Positions 8,610 to 16,762 are shown, counted from the first letter of the stretch. The stretch: 64,000 nt of DNA from SIG440 sp045631525 (GCA_045631525.1 JAZQUY010000009.1:1-64000), one strand, 5' to 3'. Notes: generated by a model from the sequence alone, not told the origin. Numbers and translations are program-made.

Positions 8610-8738
8610 GAAAAACGCACTGCCTTTGTCGCCAAACAAATTCAAACAAGCAAAACAAGCATGTGTAAATAAGCAATGCATTTTTACCAAAATGTAAAAA
8701 AACACACTCGTTTCACTCATATTAAATTTGTTTGGCAC
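8574..8738 (-). ncRNA. Candidate structured small RNA, about 165 nt
   Basis: No protein gene fits here, but the minus strand has a complete transcription unit. A promoter (8743-8771) fires into a 12-base segment GCCAAACAAATT (8736-8725) that is perfectly complementary to AATTTGTTTGGC (8642-8631), giving a long closing stem. Inside it an open region is followed by an apical stem (CGAGUGUGU with ACACAUGCUUG, then UUUUUAC/GUAAAAA). The unit ends in a 10-bp terminator stem that is complete only as minus-strand RNA because two pairs are G-U, then a T-run. The closing stem, bubble and apical stem resemble 6S RNA, but I cannot assign the family. Confidence 0.6.
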
Positions 8739-8742
8739 AAAT

Positions 8743-8771
8743 ATAATACCACACCTTTTCCCTTTTGTAAA
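8743..8771 (-). promoter_or_regulatory. Promoter of the ncRNA candidate
   Basis: Minus strand TTTACA (8771-8766), 17 bp, TATTAT (8748-8743). The expected start point at about 8736-8738 is the first base of the closing stem of the RNA. Confidence 0.7.
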
Positions 8772-8801
8772 GAAAAACTTTTCCCATATATTCCCCTTTT
8801 C

Positions 8802-8830
8802 TTGACAAAATTCTGCTTTGTTGATATACT
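8802..8830 (+). promoter_or_regulatory. Promoter of mscL
   Basis: TTGACA (8802-8807), 17 bp, TATACT (8825-8830), divergent from the ncRNA promoter. Confidence 0.8.
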
Positions 8831-8867
8831 TGTTTCATAAAGTTTAAAACGAAAGGTTGTATAAATT

Positions 8868-9308
8868 ATGTGGGAAGAATTTAAAAAGTTTGCCTTCAAG
8901 GGCAATGTAATCGACATGGCTGTCGGCGTTGTTGTGGGCGGTGCATTCAGCACAATCGTGAACTCTCTGGTTAAAGATATTATCATGCCAATCTTTGGCT
9001 TTATCACCGCAGGTATGGACTTTTCCGCACTCAAGGTTGTTCTCTCTGAGGCAACAGAAGAAAAAGCAGAAGCCGCTATTCTTTATGGCTCATTTATCCA
9101 GAACATCATCAGCTTTTTGATTATTGCATTCTCAATTTTCATTGTTATCAAGGGCATCACAAAGGCACAGTCCTTAAGAAAAGCTCCCGAGCCCGAGGTT
9201 ATTGAAGAAGCTCCAAAAGCTCCGACACAAGAAGAGCTCCTTGCTGAAATCCGTGACCTTCTTAAAGCATCTGCCGTTGCTCCCGCACTGGAAGAAGCAA
9301 AAGACTAA
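8868..9308 (+). CDS. mscL: Large-conductance mechanosensitive channel
   Basis: Pentameric inner-membrane channel that opens on membrane stretch and releases solutes during osmotic downshock. The 146-residue protein starts with the conserved amphipathic segment MWEEFKKFAFKGNVIDMAVG, then the first pore helix (VVVGGAFSTIVNSLVKDIIMP), a periplasmic-type loop and a second membrane helix around residues 80-103. The C-terminal bundle helix is preceded by a Pro/Glu-rich linker. Single gene with its own promoter and terminator. Confidence 0.96.
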   Translation: MWEEFKKFAFKGNVIDMAVGVVVGGAFSTIVNSLVKDIIMPIFGFITAGMDFSALKVVLSEATEEKAEAAILYGSFIQNIISFLIIAFSIFIVIKGITKAQSLRKAPEPEVIEEAPKAPTQEELLAEIRDLLKASAVAPALEEAKD

Positions 9309-9325
9309 CACAAAAAAAACACAAA

Positions 9326-9360
9326 CCCCGAAAGGAAATCCTTTCGGGGAATTTTTTATT
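9326..9360. terminator. Terminator between mscL and glnN
   Basis: 11-bp stem CCCCGAAAGGA/TCCTTTCGGGG followed by AATTTTTTATTTT; convergent genes end on both sides. Confidence 0.88.
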
Positions 9361-11443
9361 TTATACTGAAAATTATATCGCCATAAGAGGGAACTGGCCA
9401 ATATCCTCTGTCAGACTCCGCTTCAACGCTGTCAACCAAAAATCTCAGCCTTTCCATCTTTGGAATAACGCTGTCAGCAAAGAACCTTGCCACCTCCAGC
9501 GATGTACCATTCGGCACATTTTTAAGGTCGCTATCAAGAGCATTGTTGATTTCTGTGATTTCATCAGCCGCCGCCGCTATCTTTTTAAGAGCACCCTTTT
9601 CGGTCTCAAAAGGAATATCAGGGCATACCTCACGCTTTGCAATGATTGTTTCACAAAGACCTCTCTGAACATCCGAAATTGCAGGTGAATAATCCTTTTT
9701 CACCATATCCACCATGGTGAGCGCCTCAATGTTCACAAGCTTTGAATATTGCTCAAGCAAAATCTCATATCTTGCACGCATTTCGGTTTCGTTGTAAACC
9801 CCATGGCGTTTGAACAAATCAAGGTTTTCCTGTTTTATGTAATAAGGCAGTGCATCAACTGTTGTACGAAGATTAAGGAGTCCGCGTTTTTCAGCTTCTT
9901 TCACCCAATCATCTGAGTATCCGTTTCCGTCAAAGATAACCGCATCGTGTTCTGTTATAATGCGCTTAAGCAGAGTGTGTACAGCACCAAGGAAATCAGG
10001 CTTGCCCTCAAGCTCGTCTGCAAATAGCCTCAGCTCATCAGCAACAATTGTGTTGAGCATAATATTTGAGCAGGCGATAGATGCGCTTGAGCCAAGCATA
10101 CGGAATTCAAATTTGTTTCCCGTAAAGGCAAAGGGCGATGTTCGATTTCTGTCGGTTGAATCTTTGGGAAACACAGGAAGAGCATTCACCCCAACCTTCA
10201 TAGTCTGTCTGCCCGACTGAACATAATCATTGTCAGCCTTTATAGCCTCCAAAACCCCCGCAAGCTCTGTGCCAAGGAACAAAGAAATAATTGCAGGCGG
10301 AGCCTCGTGGGCACCAAGACGGTGGTCATTTCCGGCACTTGCCGCTGAAATACGAAGCAAATCCTGATGCTTATGTACTGCACTGATAACAGCGCAAAGG
10401 AAAACCAAAAATTGTGCATTGTCGTGGGGTGATTTTCCCGGCTCAAAAAGGTTCTCTCCGGTGTTTGTGGTAAGAGACCAGTTGTTGTGCTTACCGCTTC
10501 CGTTTATGCCCTCAAAAGGCTTCTCGTGAAGCAGGCAAACCATACCGTGTCTTTCTGCAACAACCTTCATCATTTCCATAGTGAGCTGATTGTGGTCTGT
10601 TGCAATATTTACAGTAGTAAAAATCGGTGCCAGCTCATGCTGAGCAGGTGCCGCCTCGTTGTGCTTTGTTTTTGCCAAAATTCCAAGCTTCCAAAGCTCT
10701 TCATCAAGCTCTTTCATATATGCCGAGACCCTTGACTTAAGCTTTCCAAAATAATGGTCTTCAAGCTCCTGTCCCTTTGGTGCAGGTGTGCCGAAAAGTG
10801 TTCTTCCGCAATATATAAGGTCCTTGCGCTGTTCAAACACGTCCTTGTCAATGAGGAAATATTCCTGCTCAGGTCCGACAGTTGGAACAACACGCACTAC
10901 ATCATTTTTGCCAAAGAGTTTCAGGATTCTCACAGCCTGACGGCTCACAGCCTCCATTGAACGAAGAAGCGGCGTTTTTTTGTCCAAAGACTCTCCGCCA
11001 TAAGAACAAAAGGCAGTAGGAATACAAAGAGTTCCGTCCTTAATAAAAGCATAGGACGTAGGGTCCCAAGCGGTATAGCCCCTTGCCTCAAAGGTAGCAC
11101 GAAGTCCACCAGACGGAAAGCTGGAAGCATCAGGCTCGCCTTTTATAAGCTCCTTGCCCGAAAATTCCATAATGATGTTTCCGCCGCTGCTTGGGGTAAT
11201 AAAGCTGTCATGCTTTTCAGCTGTAACGCCCGTCATAGGCTGGAACCAGTGGGTAAAATGTGTAGCACCCTTTTCAATTGCCCAATCCTTCATGGCGCAC
11301 GCAATCTCATCCGCAACAGCACGATCAAGAACCTCACCGTTGTTTATGGTTTTTTTAAGTGCTCTGTAAATATCTCTGGGCAGTCTTTCTTTCATAACAG
11401 TTTCGTTAAAAACCAGACTGCCAAAAATCTCAGGTATATTCAT
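9356..11443 (-). CDS. glnN: Glutamine synthetase, type III (GlnN)
   Basis: Makes glutamine from glutamate, ammonia and ATP: the main ammonium assimilation step. At 695 residues it has the long type III form (type I is about 450). Visible are GPEQEYF and HNEAAPAQHE (metal- and glutamate-binding glutamates), GSGKHNNWS, and RTSPFAFTGNKFEFR for ATP/substrate binding. The start at 11443 is chosen because a GGGGGG-containing ribosome site lies 9 bases before it. The gene has its own promoter and, between promoter and start, an intrinsic terminator (11482-11513), so attenuation of expression is likely. Confidence 0.95.
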   Translation of the reverse strand: MNIPEIFGSLVFNETVMKERLPRDIYRALKKTINNGEVLDRAVADEIACAMKDWAIEKGATHFTHWFQPMTGVTAEKHDSFITPSSGGNIIMEFSGKELIKGEPDASSFPSGGLRATFEARGYTAWDPTSYAFIKDGTLCIPTAFCSYGGESLDKKTPLLRSMEAVSRQAVRILKLFGKNDVVRVVPTVGPEQEYFLIDKDVFEQRKDLIYCGRTLFGTPAPKGQELEDHYFGKLKSRVSAYMKELDEELWKLGILAKTKHNEAAPAQHELAPIFTTVNIATDHNQLTMEMMKVVAERHGMVCLLHEKPFEGINGSGKHNNWSLTTNTGENLFEPGKSPHDNAQFLVFLCAVISAVHKHQDLLRISAASAGNDHRLGAHEAPPAIISLFLGTELAGVLEAIKADNDYVQSGRQTMKVGVNALPVFPKDSTDRNRTSPFAFTGNKFEFRMLGSSASIACSNIMLNTIVADELRLFADELEGKPDFLGAVHTLLKRIITEHDAVIFDGNGYSDDWVKEAEKRGLLNLRTTVDALPYYIKQENLDLFKRHGVYNETEMRARYEILLEQYSKLVNIEALTMVDMVKKDYSPAISDVQRGLCETIIAKREVCPDIPFETEKGALKKIAAAADEITEINNALDSDLKNVPNGTSLEVARFFADSVIPKMERLRFLVDSVEAESDRGYWPVPSYGDIIFSIK

Positions 11444-11481
11444 AAAGCTTTCCCCCCTACGTAAAATCCGCATCAAATACC

Positions 11482-11513
11482 CAAAAAAAGTGCTGTGGGC
11501 AACCCCACAGCAC
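11482..11513 (-). terminator. Intrinsic terminator in the glnN leader (possible attenuator)
   Basis: A perfect 10-bp stem GTGCTGTGGG/CCCACAGCAC with a 4-base loop is followed on the minus strand by seven T. It lies about 20 bases downstream of the expected glnN start point and about 40 bases before the start codon. A flanking pairing, GUAAAACC with GGAUUUUAC, brackets it. The regulator is unknown; I see no hexaloop pair of an ANTAR target. Confidence 0.7.
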
Positions 11514-11532
11514 CCATTGGTTTTACAGGTAA

Positions 11533-11561
11533 ATTATACACTTTGGGGGCTGTTTTGTCAA
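11533..11561 (-). promoter_or_regulatory. Promoter of glnN
   Basis: Minus strand TTGACA (11561-11556), 17 bp, TATAAT (11538-11533): consensus at both hexamers, so expression must be limited downstream, consistent with the leader terminator. Confidence 0.85.
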
Positions 11562-11597
11562 TACAATTAAAAAAAATATAAAATTTTAAAAAAAGTC

Positions 11598-11626
11598 TTG
11601 ATTTTTTAGATTATCTATGGTATTAT
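11598..11626 (+). promoter_or_regulatory. Promoter of rpsT
   Basis: TTGATT, 17 bp, TATTAT. Confidence 0.65.
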
Positions 11627-11672
11627 ATTACAAGTTGACTTAAGATTTAGATTATTAAGCGGAGGTGAAATT

Positions 11673-11933
11673 ATGCCTAACATTAAATCAGCTAAAAAAA
11701 GAGTTAAAGTTATTGCTACAAAGACTTTGCAGAATCAGATGGTTAAATCACAGCTCAAGACAGCTATCAAGAAGTTCGAAGCTGCTCTCACAGCAGGCAA
11801 AGATGATGCCTCTGTTGCTTATGCAAACGTTGTTAAAAAGACTGATCAGGCTGTTGCAAAGGGTATTCTCCACAAGAATACAGCTGCTCGCAGAAAGAGC
11901 CAGTATGCAGCAAAAATCAACAAGCTTGCTTAA
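11673..11933 (+). CDS. rpsT: 30S ribosomal protein S20
   Basis: An 86-residue, very basic helical protein beginning MPNIKSAKKR and carrying the conserved KGILHKNTAARRKS segment that binds 16S rRNA. A GGAGGTG ribosome site precedes the ATG. Codon use is biased as expected for a highly expressed gene. Confidence 0.97.
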   Translation: MPNIKSAKKRVKVIATKTLQNQMVKSQLKTAIKKFEAALTAGKDDASVAYANVVKKTDQAVAKGILHKNTAARRKSQYAAKINKLA

Positions 11934-11949
11934 GTTTATATGCATTTAA

Positions 11950-11981
11950 AGGGTGCGTTTTGACGCATCAAGGCGCACCCT
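11950..11981 (+). terminator. Hairpin after rpsT
   Basis: Stem AGGGTGCG/CGCACCCT with a loop that can itself fold (TGCG/CGCA). The T-run is weak, so read-through into tRNA-Trp is possible. Confidence 0.45.
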
Positions 11982-12030
11982 CTATATTAGCTCTTAAAGG
12001 CTTGGCAAAAGCCACGCCTTAAATTTATAT

Positions 12031-12106
12031 AGGGGTATAGTTCAGCTGGTAGAGCGACAGTCTCCAAAACTGTAAGTCGTGGGTTCAAATCCTACTGCCC
12101 CTGCCA
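12031..12106 (+). tRNA. tRNA-Trp(CCA)
   Basis: Acceptor AGGGGTA/TGCCCCT, anticodon loop CTCCAAA (anticodon CCA), T-loop TTCAAAT, discriminator G and an encoded CCA end. Confidence 0.96.
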
Positions 12107-12138
12107 AAAATCCGTACACGAAAGTGTGCGGATTTTTA
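12107..12138 (+). terminator. Terminator of tRNA-Trp
   Basis: Stem AAAATCCG(T)ACAC-GAAA-GTGT(G)CGGATTTTT starts right after the CCA end and finishes in a T-run. Confidence 0.8.
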
Positions 12139-12164
12139 CTTATATGAACGTAAGCGCCACAAAA

Positions 12165-12193
12165 AACACCGACAATGTCGGTGCTTTTTATTT
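12165..12193. terminator. Terminator of the SOD gene
   Basis: CACCGAC/GTCGGTG stem with A-run on the left and T-run on the right; lies directly downstream of the convergent sodC-like gene. Confidence 0.65.
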
Positions 12194-12676
12194 TTATCTA
12201 CTGTTCATACCCTTTTCAATACTTCCGCAAGCGATTCTTTTTCCACCGCTGCCCGACGGCTGCGAGACATAGTCATCAGGAGACTGATGAATTACCACCG
12301 ACCGACCGATTATTTCTTCAGGGAAAAATCTGTCTGTAAAGAACAGCATTTTTGCAGTTCCCCCATTTGAAAAAAGCACAGGAAAGTCCCCTGGGTGGTT
12401 GCCGTGTGGCTCACCATCAGGATTCCAATGTCCCCCCGCCGCCGCAAAGGGCGGGTCGCCGAATATGTTCCCACAAGTGTCGTTTTCGTGAATGTGGAAC
12501 CCAAATGGTCCTATCTGCGGCGCGTTTTGTGTCGCCTCCTGAAAATCAGGAAGCCCAAACATCTCCACCTCCACCCAGCTACCCTCATCAACGCCCCAGA
12601 ACTTAACTGTTCCATAGACCTCAGGAGCAAGGTTACTGCCTCTCATATGAGCTATTGCGTCAAAAACTTCAAGCAT
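12194..12676 (-). CDS. Cu/Zn superoxide dismutase family protein, no signal peptide
   Basis: The 160-residue protein has the full metal site of copper/zinc superoxide dismutases: GFHIHE (two copper histidines), GGHWNP, HGNHPGD (zinc ligands) and VVIHQSPDD, plus the active-site Arg in GGKRIACG and both disulfide cysteines. Known members detoxify superoxide, usually in the periplasm or outside the cell; here there is no signal peptide, so it should be cytosolic. That form is seen in some anaerobic Firmicutes. Activity is inferred. Single gene with AAAGGAG before the start. Confidence 0.88.
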   Translation of the reverse strand: MLEVFDAIAHMRGSNLAPEVYGTVKFWGVDEGSWVEVEMFGLPDFQEATQNAPQIGPFGFHIHENDTCGNIFGDPPFAAAGGHWNPDGEPHGNHPGDFPVLFSNGGTAKMLFFTDRFFPEEIIGRSVVIHQSPDDYVSQPSGSGGKRIACGSIEKGMNSR

Positions 12677-12767
12677 ACAAAAACTCCTTTCACCAAAATT
12701 CTCTTGCTATTTATTTTATGCAAAGCAGCCTTTTCGGTGAGGAGCAAACCCACTCACAAAAGCAAAA

Positions 12768-12800
12768 ACCCGGACACCAGTTTGGTGTCCGGGTAATTTT
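12768..12800. terminator. Terminator of the oad operon
   Basis: 11-bp stem ACCCGGACACC/GGTGTCCGGGT just beyond the end of oadA, with A/T runs on both sides. Confidence 0.85.
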
Positions 12801-12808
12801 TTTAATTT

Positions 12809-14203
12809 TTAAGATAAATCCTGAACGAAGAGAGTTCTTACGCCGTCTTCGCACGCAGCCTTTGGAGCTGCATCACGAGTTTCAAAGAATTTCTTTGCAA
12901 CCTGTGGGAAGAGTGCATAGCTGAGAACATCTTCCTCGCATTTAGCAATATCCTTTGTCTCTTCACGATACTTTTCAAGCTCGGGTTCAAGAAGATCAGC
13001 AGGTCTCACTGTAATAACCTCGTCATCACCGATTGCCAATTTGCGAACTTCCTCATTCACCTTGCCGGGAAGAAGACCATATTCGCCACGAAGAAGACCC
13101 TTTGATTCCTTTGAAATCATCTTGTATCTGCCCATAAGCACGTTGAGAACCGCCTGAGTTCCAACAATCTGGCTTGTGGGAGTAACGAGTGGTGGGAAAC
13201 CAAAGTCTTCCCGAACTCTTGGAACCTCTGCCAAAACCTCATAATATTTATCTTCAGCATTTGCCTGTTTCAGCTGTGAAATAAGGTTTGAAAGCATTCC
13301 GCCCGGAACCTGATAAAGAAGTGTGTTTGAATCAACATTCAGCACTTTTGGGTCAAGAGTTCCCTCTGCTTTCATTTTTGTTGCAATGCCTCTGAAATGG
13401 CTTGCCGCATCACTGAGGAGCGAGAGGTCAAGTCCACTGTCACGTTCTGTGCCACGAAGGGTTGCAACAAGGCTCTCTGTTGAGGGGTTTGATGTACCGT
13501 TTGCCATTGGCGAAAGCGCACAGTCAACAATGTCAACTCCTGCCTGAATAGCCATAAGATTTGTCATATCACCTGTACCCGCTGTGTTGTGGGTGTGGAG
13601 GTGAATGGGAACACCAACCTTTTCTTTAAGCTTCTTAACAAGGCTGTATGCACTGTAAGGAAGCAAAAGGTTTGCCATATCCTTGATACAGATAGAGTCA
13701 GCACCCATTTCTTCAAGACGGCAAGCAAGGTCAACGAAATAGTCTTCATTGTGAACAGGGCTTTCAGTATAGCTGAGAGCTGCTTCAAGATGTCCGCCGT
13801 ACTGCTTTACATATTTGATAGCCGCTTCCAGGTTTCTCACGTCATTGAGCGCGTCAAAAACACGGATAACATCAATACCATTTTCGATTGATTTTTTGCA
13901 AAATGCCTCAACAACGTCGTCAGCATAATGCTTGTATCCTAAGATATTCTGACCGCGGAAGAGCATCTGGAGTTTTGTGTTGGGAAGATGTTTTTTGAGA
14001 GTTCTCAGTCTTTCCCATGGGTCTTCGTTTAGAAATCTCATACAAGCATCAAAGGTCGCACCGCCCCAACATTCAAGTGACCAGTAGCCAACCTTGTCAA
14101 GTATCTCGAGAGCTGGTATCATATCTTCGATTTTCATACGTGTTGCAGCCTGAGACTGATGAGCATCACGAAGAATTGTGTCTGTAATATATACTTTTGA
14201 CAT
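12809..14203 (-). CDS. oadA: Oxaloacetate decarboxylase alpha chain, carboxyltransferase only
   Basis: Transfers the carboxyl group of oxaloacetate to biotin. The 464 residues contain the carboxyltransferase barrel with DTILRDAHQS (metal-binding Asp), the CIKDMANLL Lys/Asp segment and HLHTHNTAGT (metal histidines), then the conserved post-barrel domain (VPGGM). The biotin domain usually fused to OadA is absent and is supplied by a separate gene upstream in the cluster. AAAGGAG lies before ATG. Last gene of oadG-BCCP-oadB-oadA. A pyruvate carboxylase B subunit looks similar, but the pump genes beside it decide for OadA. Confidence 0.93.
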   Translation of the reverse strand: MSKVYITDTILRDAHQSQAATRMKIEDMIPALEILDKVGYWSLECWGGATFDACMRFLNEDPWERLRTLKKHLPNTKLQMLFRGQNILGYKHYADDVVEAFCKKSIENGIDVIRVFDALNDVRNLEAAIKYVKQYGGHLEAALSYTESPVHNEDYFVDLACRLEEMGADSICIKDMANLLLPYSAYSLVKKLKEKVGVPIHLHTHNTAGTGDMTNLMAIQAGVDIVDCALSPMANGTSNPSTESLVATLRGTERDSGLDLSLLSDAASHFRGIATKMKAEGTLDPKVLNVDSNTLLYQVPGGMLSNLISQLKQANAEDKYYEVLAEVPRVREDFGFPPLVTPTSQIVGTQAVLNVLMGRYKMISKESKGLLRGEYGLLPGKVNEEVRKLAIGDDEVITVRPADLLEPELEKYREETKDIAKCEEDVLSYALFPQVAKKFFETRDAAPKAACEDGVRTLFVQDLS

Positions 14204-14232
14204 AAGTCAAATTCTCCTTTCTGTGGTATCAA

Positions 14233-14258
14233 AGGGGCACGGAGCACGCACCCCTTTT
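14233..14258. other. Hairpin between oadB and oadA
   Basis: The 66-base gap between the two genes holds a GC-rich inverted repeat (AAGGGG...CCCCTT with CACG/CGTG inside). With only a short T-run it is a weak terminator or a processing site and may lower or stabilise oadA mRNA relative to oadB. Confidence 0.4.
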
Positions 14259-14269
14259 TATTATACTTT

Positions 14270-15886
14270 TTAGCCAAAGAGTGCTATAAGAACACCCGCT
14301 GCGATTGCAGAACCAATAACGCCTGCAACGTTTGGACCCATAGCGTGCATAAGCAAGAAGTTTGACGGGTTCTCTTTCTGTCCAACCGTCTGTGAAACAC
14401 GAGCCGCCATAGGAACAGCAGAAACACCTGCTGAACCGATAAGCGGATTGATTTTGTTCTTAAGGAACAAGTTCATAAACTTTGCAAGAAGCACACCGCC
14501 TGCACTACCAACAGCAAATGCTACCACGCCCACAACTATAATTGCTAAAGTCTTTGGAGCAAGGAATGTTTCTGCAGTTGCTGTTGCACCAACCGAAATC
14601 CCAAGGAATATAGTAACAATATTCATAAGCTCGTTCTGTGCAGTCTTTGAAAGTCTTTCAGTTACACCGCACTCTTTTGCAAGGTTACCAAGCATAAGTG
14701 CACCAACAAGCGGAGCCGCTGACGGAACGAGAAGCGCAACGAAAACTGTGATTGCAATAGGGAAGATAATCTTCTCTGTCTTTGAAACTTCGCGGAGAGG
14801 CTTCATAACAATCTGACGCTCTTTCTTTGTGGTAAGAAGCTTCATAATCGGTGGCTGAATTACAGGAACCAGTGCCATGTACGAATATGCCGCAACAGCG
14901 ATTGGACCAAGGAGATGCGGAGCAAGTCTTGTGGTAACAAAAATCGCAGTAGGACCGTCAGCACCACCTATAATACCCGTTGAAGCACCTTCCGCCGGCG
15001 TAAAGCCGAAGAGTGATGTAGCCGCAACATATGTGATAAAAATACCAAGCTGTGCAGCAGCACCAAGAAGAAGGCTCTTTGGATTTGCAATCAGCGGGCC
15101 AAAGTCGGTCATGGCGCCAACGCCAAGGAATATAAGGCATGGATAAATTCCAAGCTTTACGCCAAGGTAAAGATAGTCAATAAGACCGGGAGTAATTGAG
15201 TTTGTTGCCCCAAAAAGTTCCCAATGAACGTGACCGTCTGCAAAAAGCTCTTCGTGGAACATATCTGCCCCCGGAAGGTTTGTAAGAAGCATACCGAATG
15301 CAATAGGGAGAAGGAGCAACGGCTCAAACTTTTTAACTATCGCAAGGTACATAAGCACAAATGAGATAAGAAGCATAACCACTATCTTCCAGTCAGCAAA
15401 AATTGCCGCAAAGCCGGTCTGTGCAAGGAAGTTCTTAACCGCTTCCATTGGTGTTGCCGCAGAAGAAAAGATATTTTCAATGGTTATATCTTTCATTTCT
15501 CTCTCAACTGTGAGGTCAACCTCGTTTGTGTTGGGAGTACAGTTGAGAGTGATTCCAAATGCGGGAATATTTTTCTCATTATAATTTTTGATTTCAGCAT
15601 TTATTTTGAGGACAACCTCTTGTCCCGGAGCAAGCAATGCACCATACTGAATTCCGCCATACTGAGGAACAATTTCATCAGCGTCGCACACGAAAGTGAT
15701 GGTCTGTATGTATGCTTCAACCATTGAAGTGTTTGCCAAAGTAAATGTGATAATTTTTGTATCTTTATCATAAGTCGCGTTTTTGGCAGCAAAGGAAAGC
15801 TCTCCATCACCTGATGCAAAACAGGGAAGAACAGAAAGAGCCAGCATAAGCACCACCAAAAGGGCCGCAAAAATTCGTTTTTTCAT
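14270..15886 (-). CDS. oadB: Sodium-pump decarboxylase beta subunit with extra N-terminal exported domain
   Basis: Membrane subunit that decarboxylates carboxybiotin and pumps sodium out. The C-terminal ~370 residues are typical OadB: many membrane helices, GGADGPTAI and the conserved GANVAGVIGSAIAAG-type end. Ahead of it lie about 165 additional residues: a Sec signal peptide (MKKRIFAALLVVLMLALSVL, cleavage after CFA) and a beta-rich domain with FTLANTSM. OadB normally lacks this, so the protein of 538 residues is a fusion. The start at 15886 gives a proper signal peptide; an ATG 19 codons upstream lies inside the previous gene. Confidence 0.9.
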   Translation of the reverse strand: MKKRIFAALLVVLMLALSVLPCFASGDGELSFAAKNATYDKDTKIITFTLANTSMVEAYIQTITFVCDADEIVPQYGGIQYGALLAPGQEVVLKINAEIKNYNEKNIPAFGITLNCTPNTNEVDLTVEREMKDITIENIFSSAATPMEAVKNFLAQTGFAAIFADWKIVVMLLISFVLMYLAIVKKFEPLLLLPIAFGMLLTNLPGADMFHEELFADGHVHWELFGATNSITPGLIDYLYLGVKLGIYPCLIFLGVGAMTDFGPLIANPKSLLLGAAAQLGIFITYVAATSLFGFTPAEGASTGIIGGADGPTAIFVTTRLAPHLLGPIAVAAYSYMALVPVIQPPIMKLLTTKKERQIVMKPLREVSKTEKIIFPIAITVFVALLVPSAAPLVGALMLGNLAKECGVTERLSKTAQNELMNIVTIFLGISVGATATAETFLAPKTLAIIVVGVVAFAVGSAGGVLLAKFMNLFLKNKINPLIGSAGVSAVPMAARVSQTVGQKENPSNFLLMHAMGPNVAGVIGSAIAAGVLIALFG

Positions 15887-15908
15887 ATCAAAATCAACAG
15901 CCTTTCTA

Positions 15909-16277
15909 TTACTGAATTGTGCAAAGAGCAGAGCCCGCTTCAACAGCCTGACCAGCAGCTACCATAACAGCAGTAACAGTACCGTCACTACCTGCCATGA
16001 TTTCATTTTCCATTTTCATAGCTTCAAGAATCATAAGAACCTGACCCTTTTTAACAGCGTCACCGGCCTTCACATTTACAGAAAGAATTGTACCGGGCAT
16101 AGGAGCCTTAACTTCTTCGCCAGCGCCAGGAGCTGCTGCTGGAGCAGGTGCTGGTGCAGCTACAGGTGCAGGAGCTGCTGCTGGAGCCTGTTTTGATGAT
16201 GCTGCTTCTTCCTCTGACATAAGTTCGATTTCAATTTCATAAGCTGTTCCGTTTACGTTTACTTTATACTTTTTCAT
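15909..16277 (-). CDS. Biotin carboxyl carrier protein of the decarboxylase
   Basis: The 122-residue protein has a short N-terminal domain, an Ala/Pro-rich flexible linker (about residues 28-55) and a biotinyl domain ending in VLMILEAMKMENE, whose second-to-last Lys is biotinylated. It carries CO2 from OadA to OadB. TTTGGAGG precedes the ATG. The linker composition is typical of swinging-arm carriers. Confidence 0.94.
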   Translation of the reverse strand: MKKYKVNVNGTAYEIEIELMSEEEAASSKQAPAAAPAPVAAPAPAPAAAPGAGEEVKAPMPGTILSVNVKAGDAVKKGQVLMILEAMKMENEIMAGSDGTVTAVMVAAGQAVEAGSALCTIQ

Positions 16278-16332
16278 TTTTTGAATACCTCCAAATTTAT
16301 TTTTTCGTCAAAATATGACAATTTTTGGTGAG

Positions 16333-16605
16333 TTAAACTCTTTTAAAGGATAAAACCCTTATGTTGCTCACATCTGTACCCAATTCCTCTGCAATAACTG
16401 CACAAGTTCCGGCAATGATTGCCTGCTTGTCCTGTATAGGAAGTGAGATAGCGGAAGCAACATTTGTTGCTGTTGCCACTGCAGCCGGTGATTTTTTTGT
16501 AAATAATCTTATCACAAAGCTGATAACACTACAAATAAAAACTATACAGATAAGCCCAATGAATACTGTACCCATACCCATAAGGCAAACGAAAGTGTTG
16601 GACAT
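16333..16605 (-). CDS. oadG: Oxaloacetate decarboxylase gamma chain family protein
   Basis: A 90-residue protein with one N-terminal membrane helix (about residues 5-33) and a soluble tail; OadG subunits anchor and assemble the pump and bind zinc. The ending FKRV and the position as first gene of the cluster support the call. Weak sequence conservation is normal for this subunit. AAAGGAGG precedes the start. Confidence 0.85.
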   Translation of the reverse strand: MSNTFVCLMGMGTVFIGLICIVFICSVISFVIRLFTKKSPAAVATATNVASAISLPIQDKQAIIAGTCAVIAEELGTDVSNIRVLSFKRV

Positions 16606-16650
16606 AACAGACGCCTCCTTTCATTTGAATTCAAACTTTATCCATTTAAC

Positions 16651-16679
16651 ATAATATCACCTTTTTGGCAAGATTTCAA
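16651..16679 (-). promoter_or_regulatory. Promoter of the oad operon
   Basis: Minus strand TTGAAA (16679-16674), 17 bp, TATTAT (16656-16651), about 45 bases before oadG. Confidence 0.7.
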
Positions 16680-16713
16680 TATAAAATCCCAAAATTGTTA
16701 AATTTTTTTCAAA

Positions 16714-16746
16714 CTAAAAAGGTGCTCCATAAGGAACACCTTTTTG
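16714..16746 (-). terminator. Terminator of rpoBC
   Basis: Stem AAAGGTGTTCC/GGAGCACCTTT on the minus strand followed by TTTTTAG; ends the operon 15-50 bases after the rpoC stop. Confidence 0.8.
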
Positions 16747-16762
16747 TTATTATTTGTTTTGG

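Noticed and set aside
8457..8738. A 93-codon minus-strand frame over the typA upstream region
   Set aside because: It begins at the transcription start of the RNA candidate, has no ribosome site, and its sequence is composed of the hairpins and terminator.
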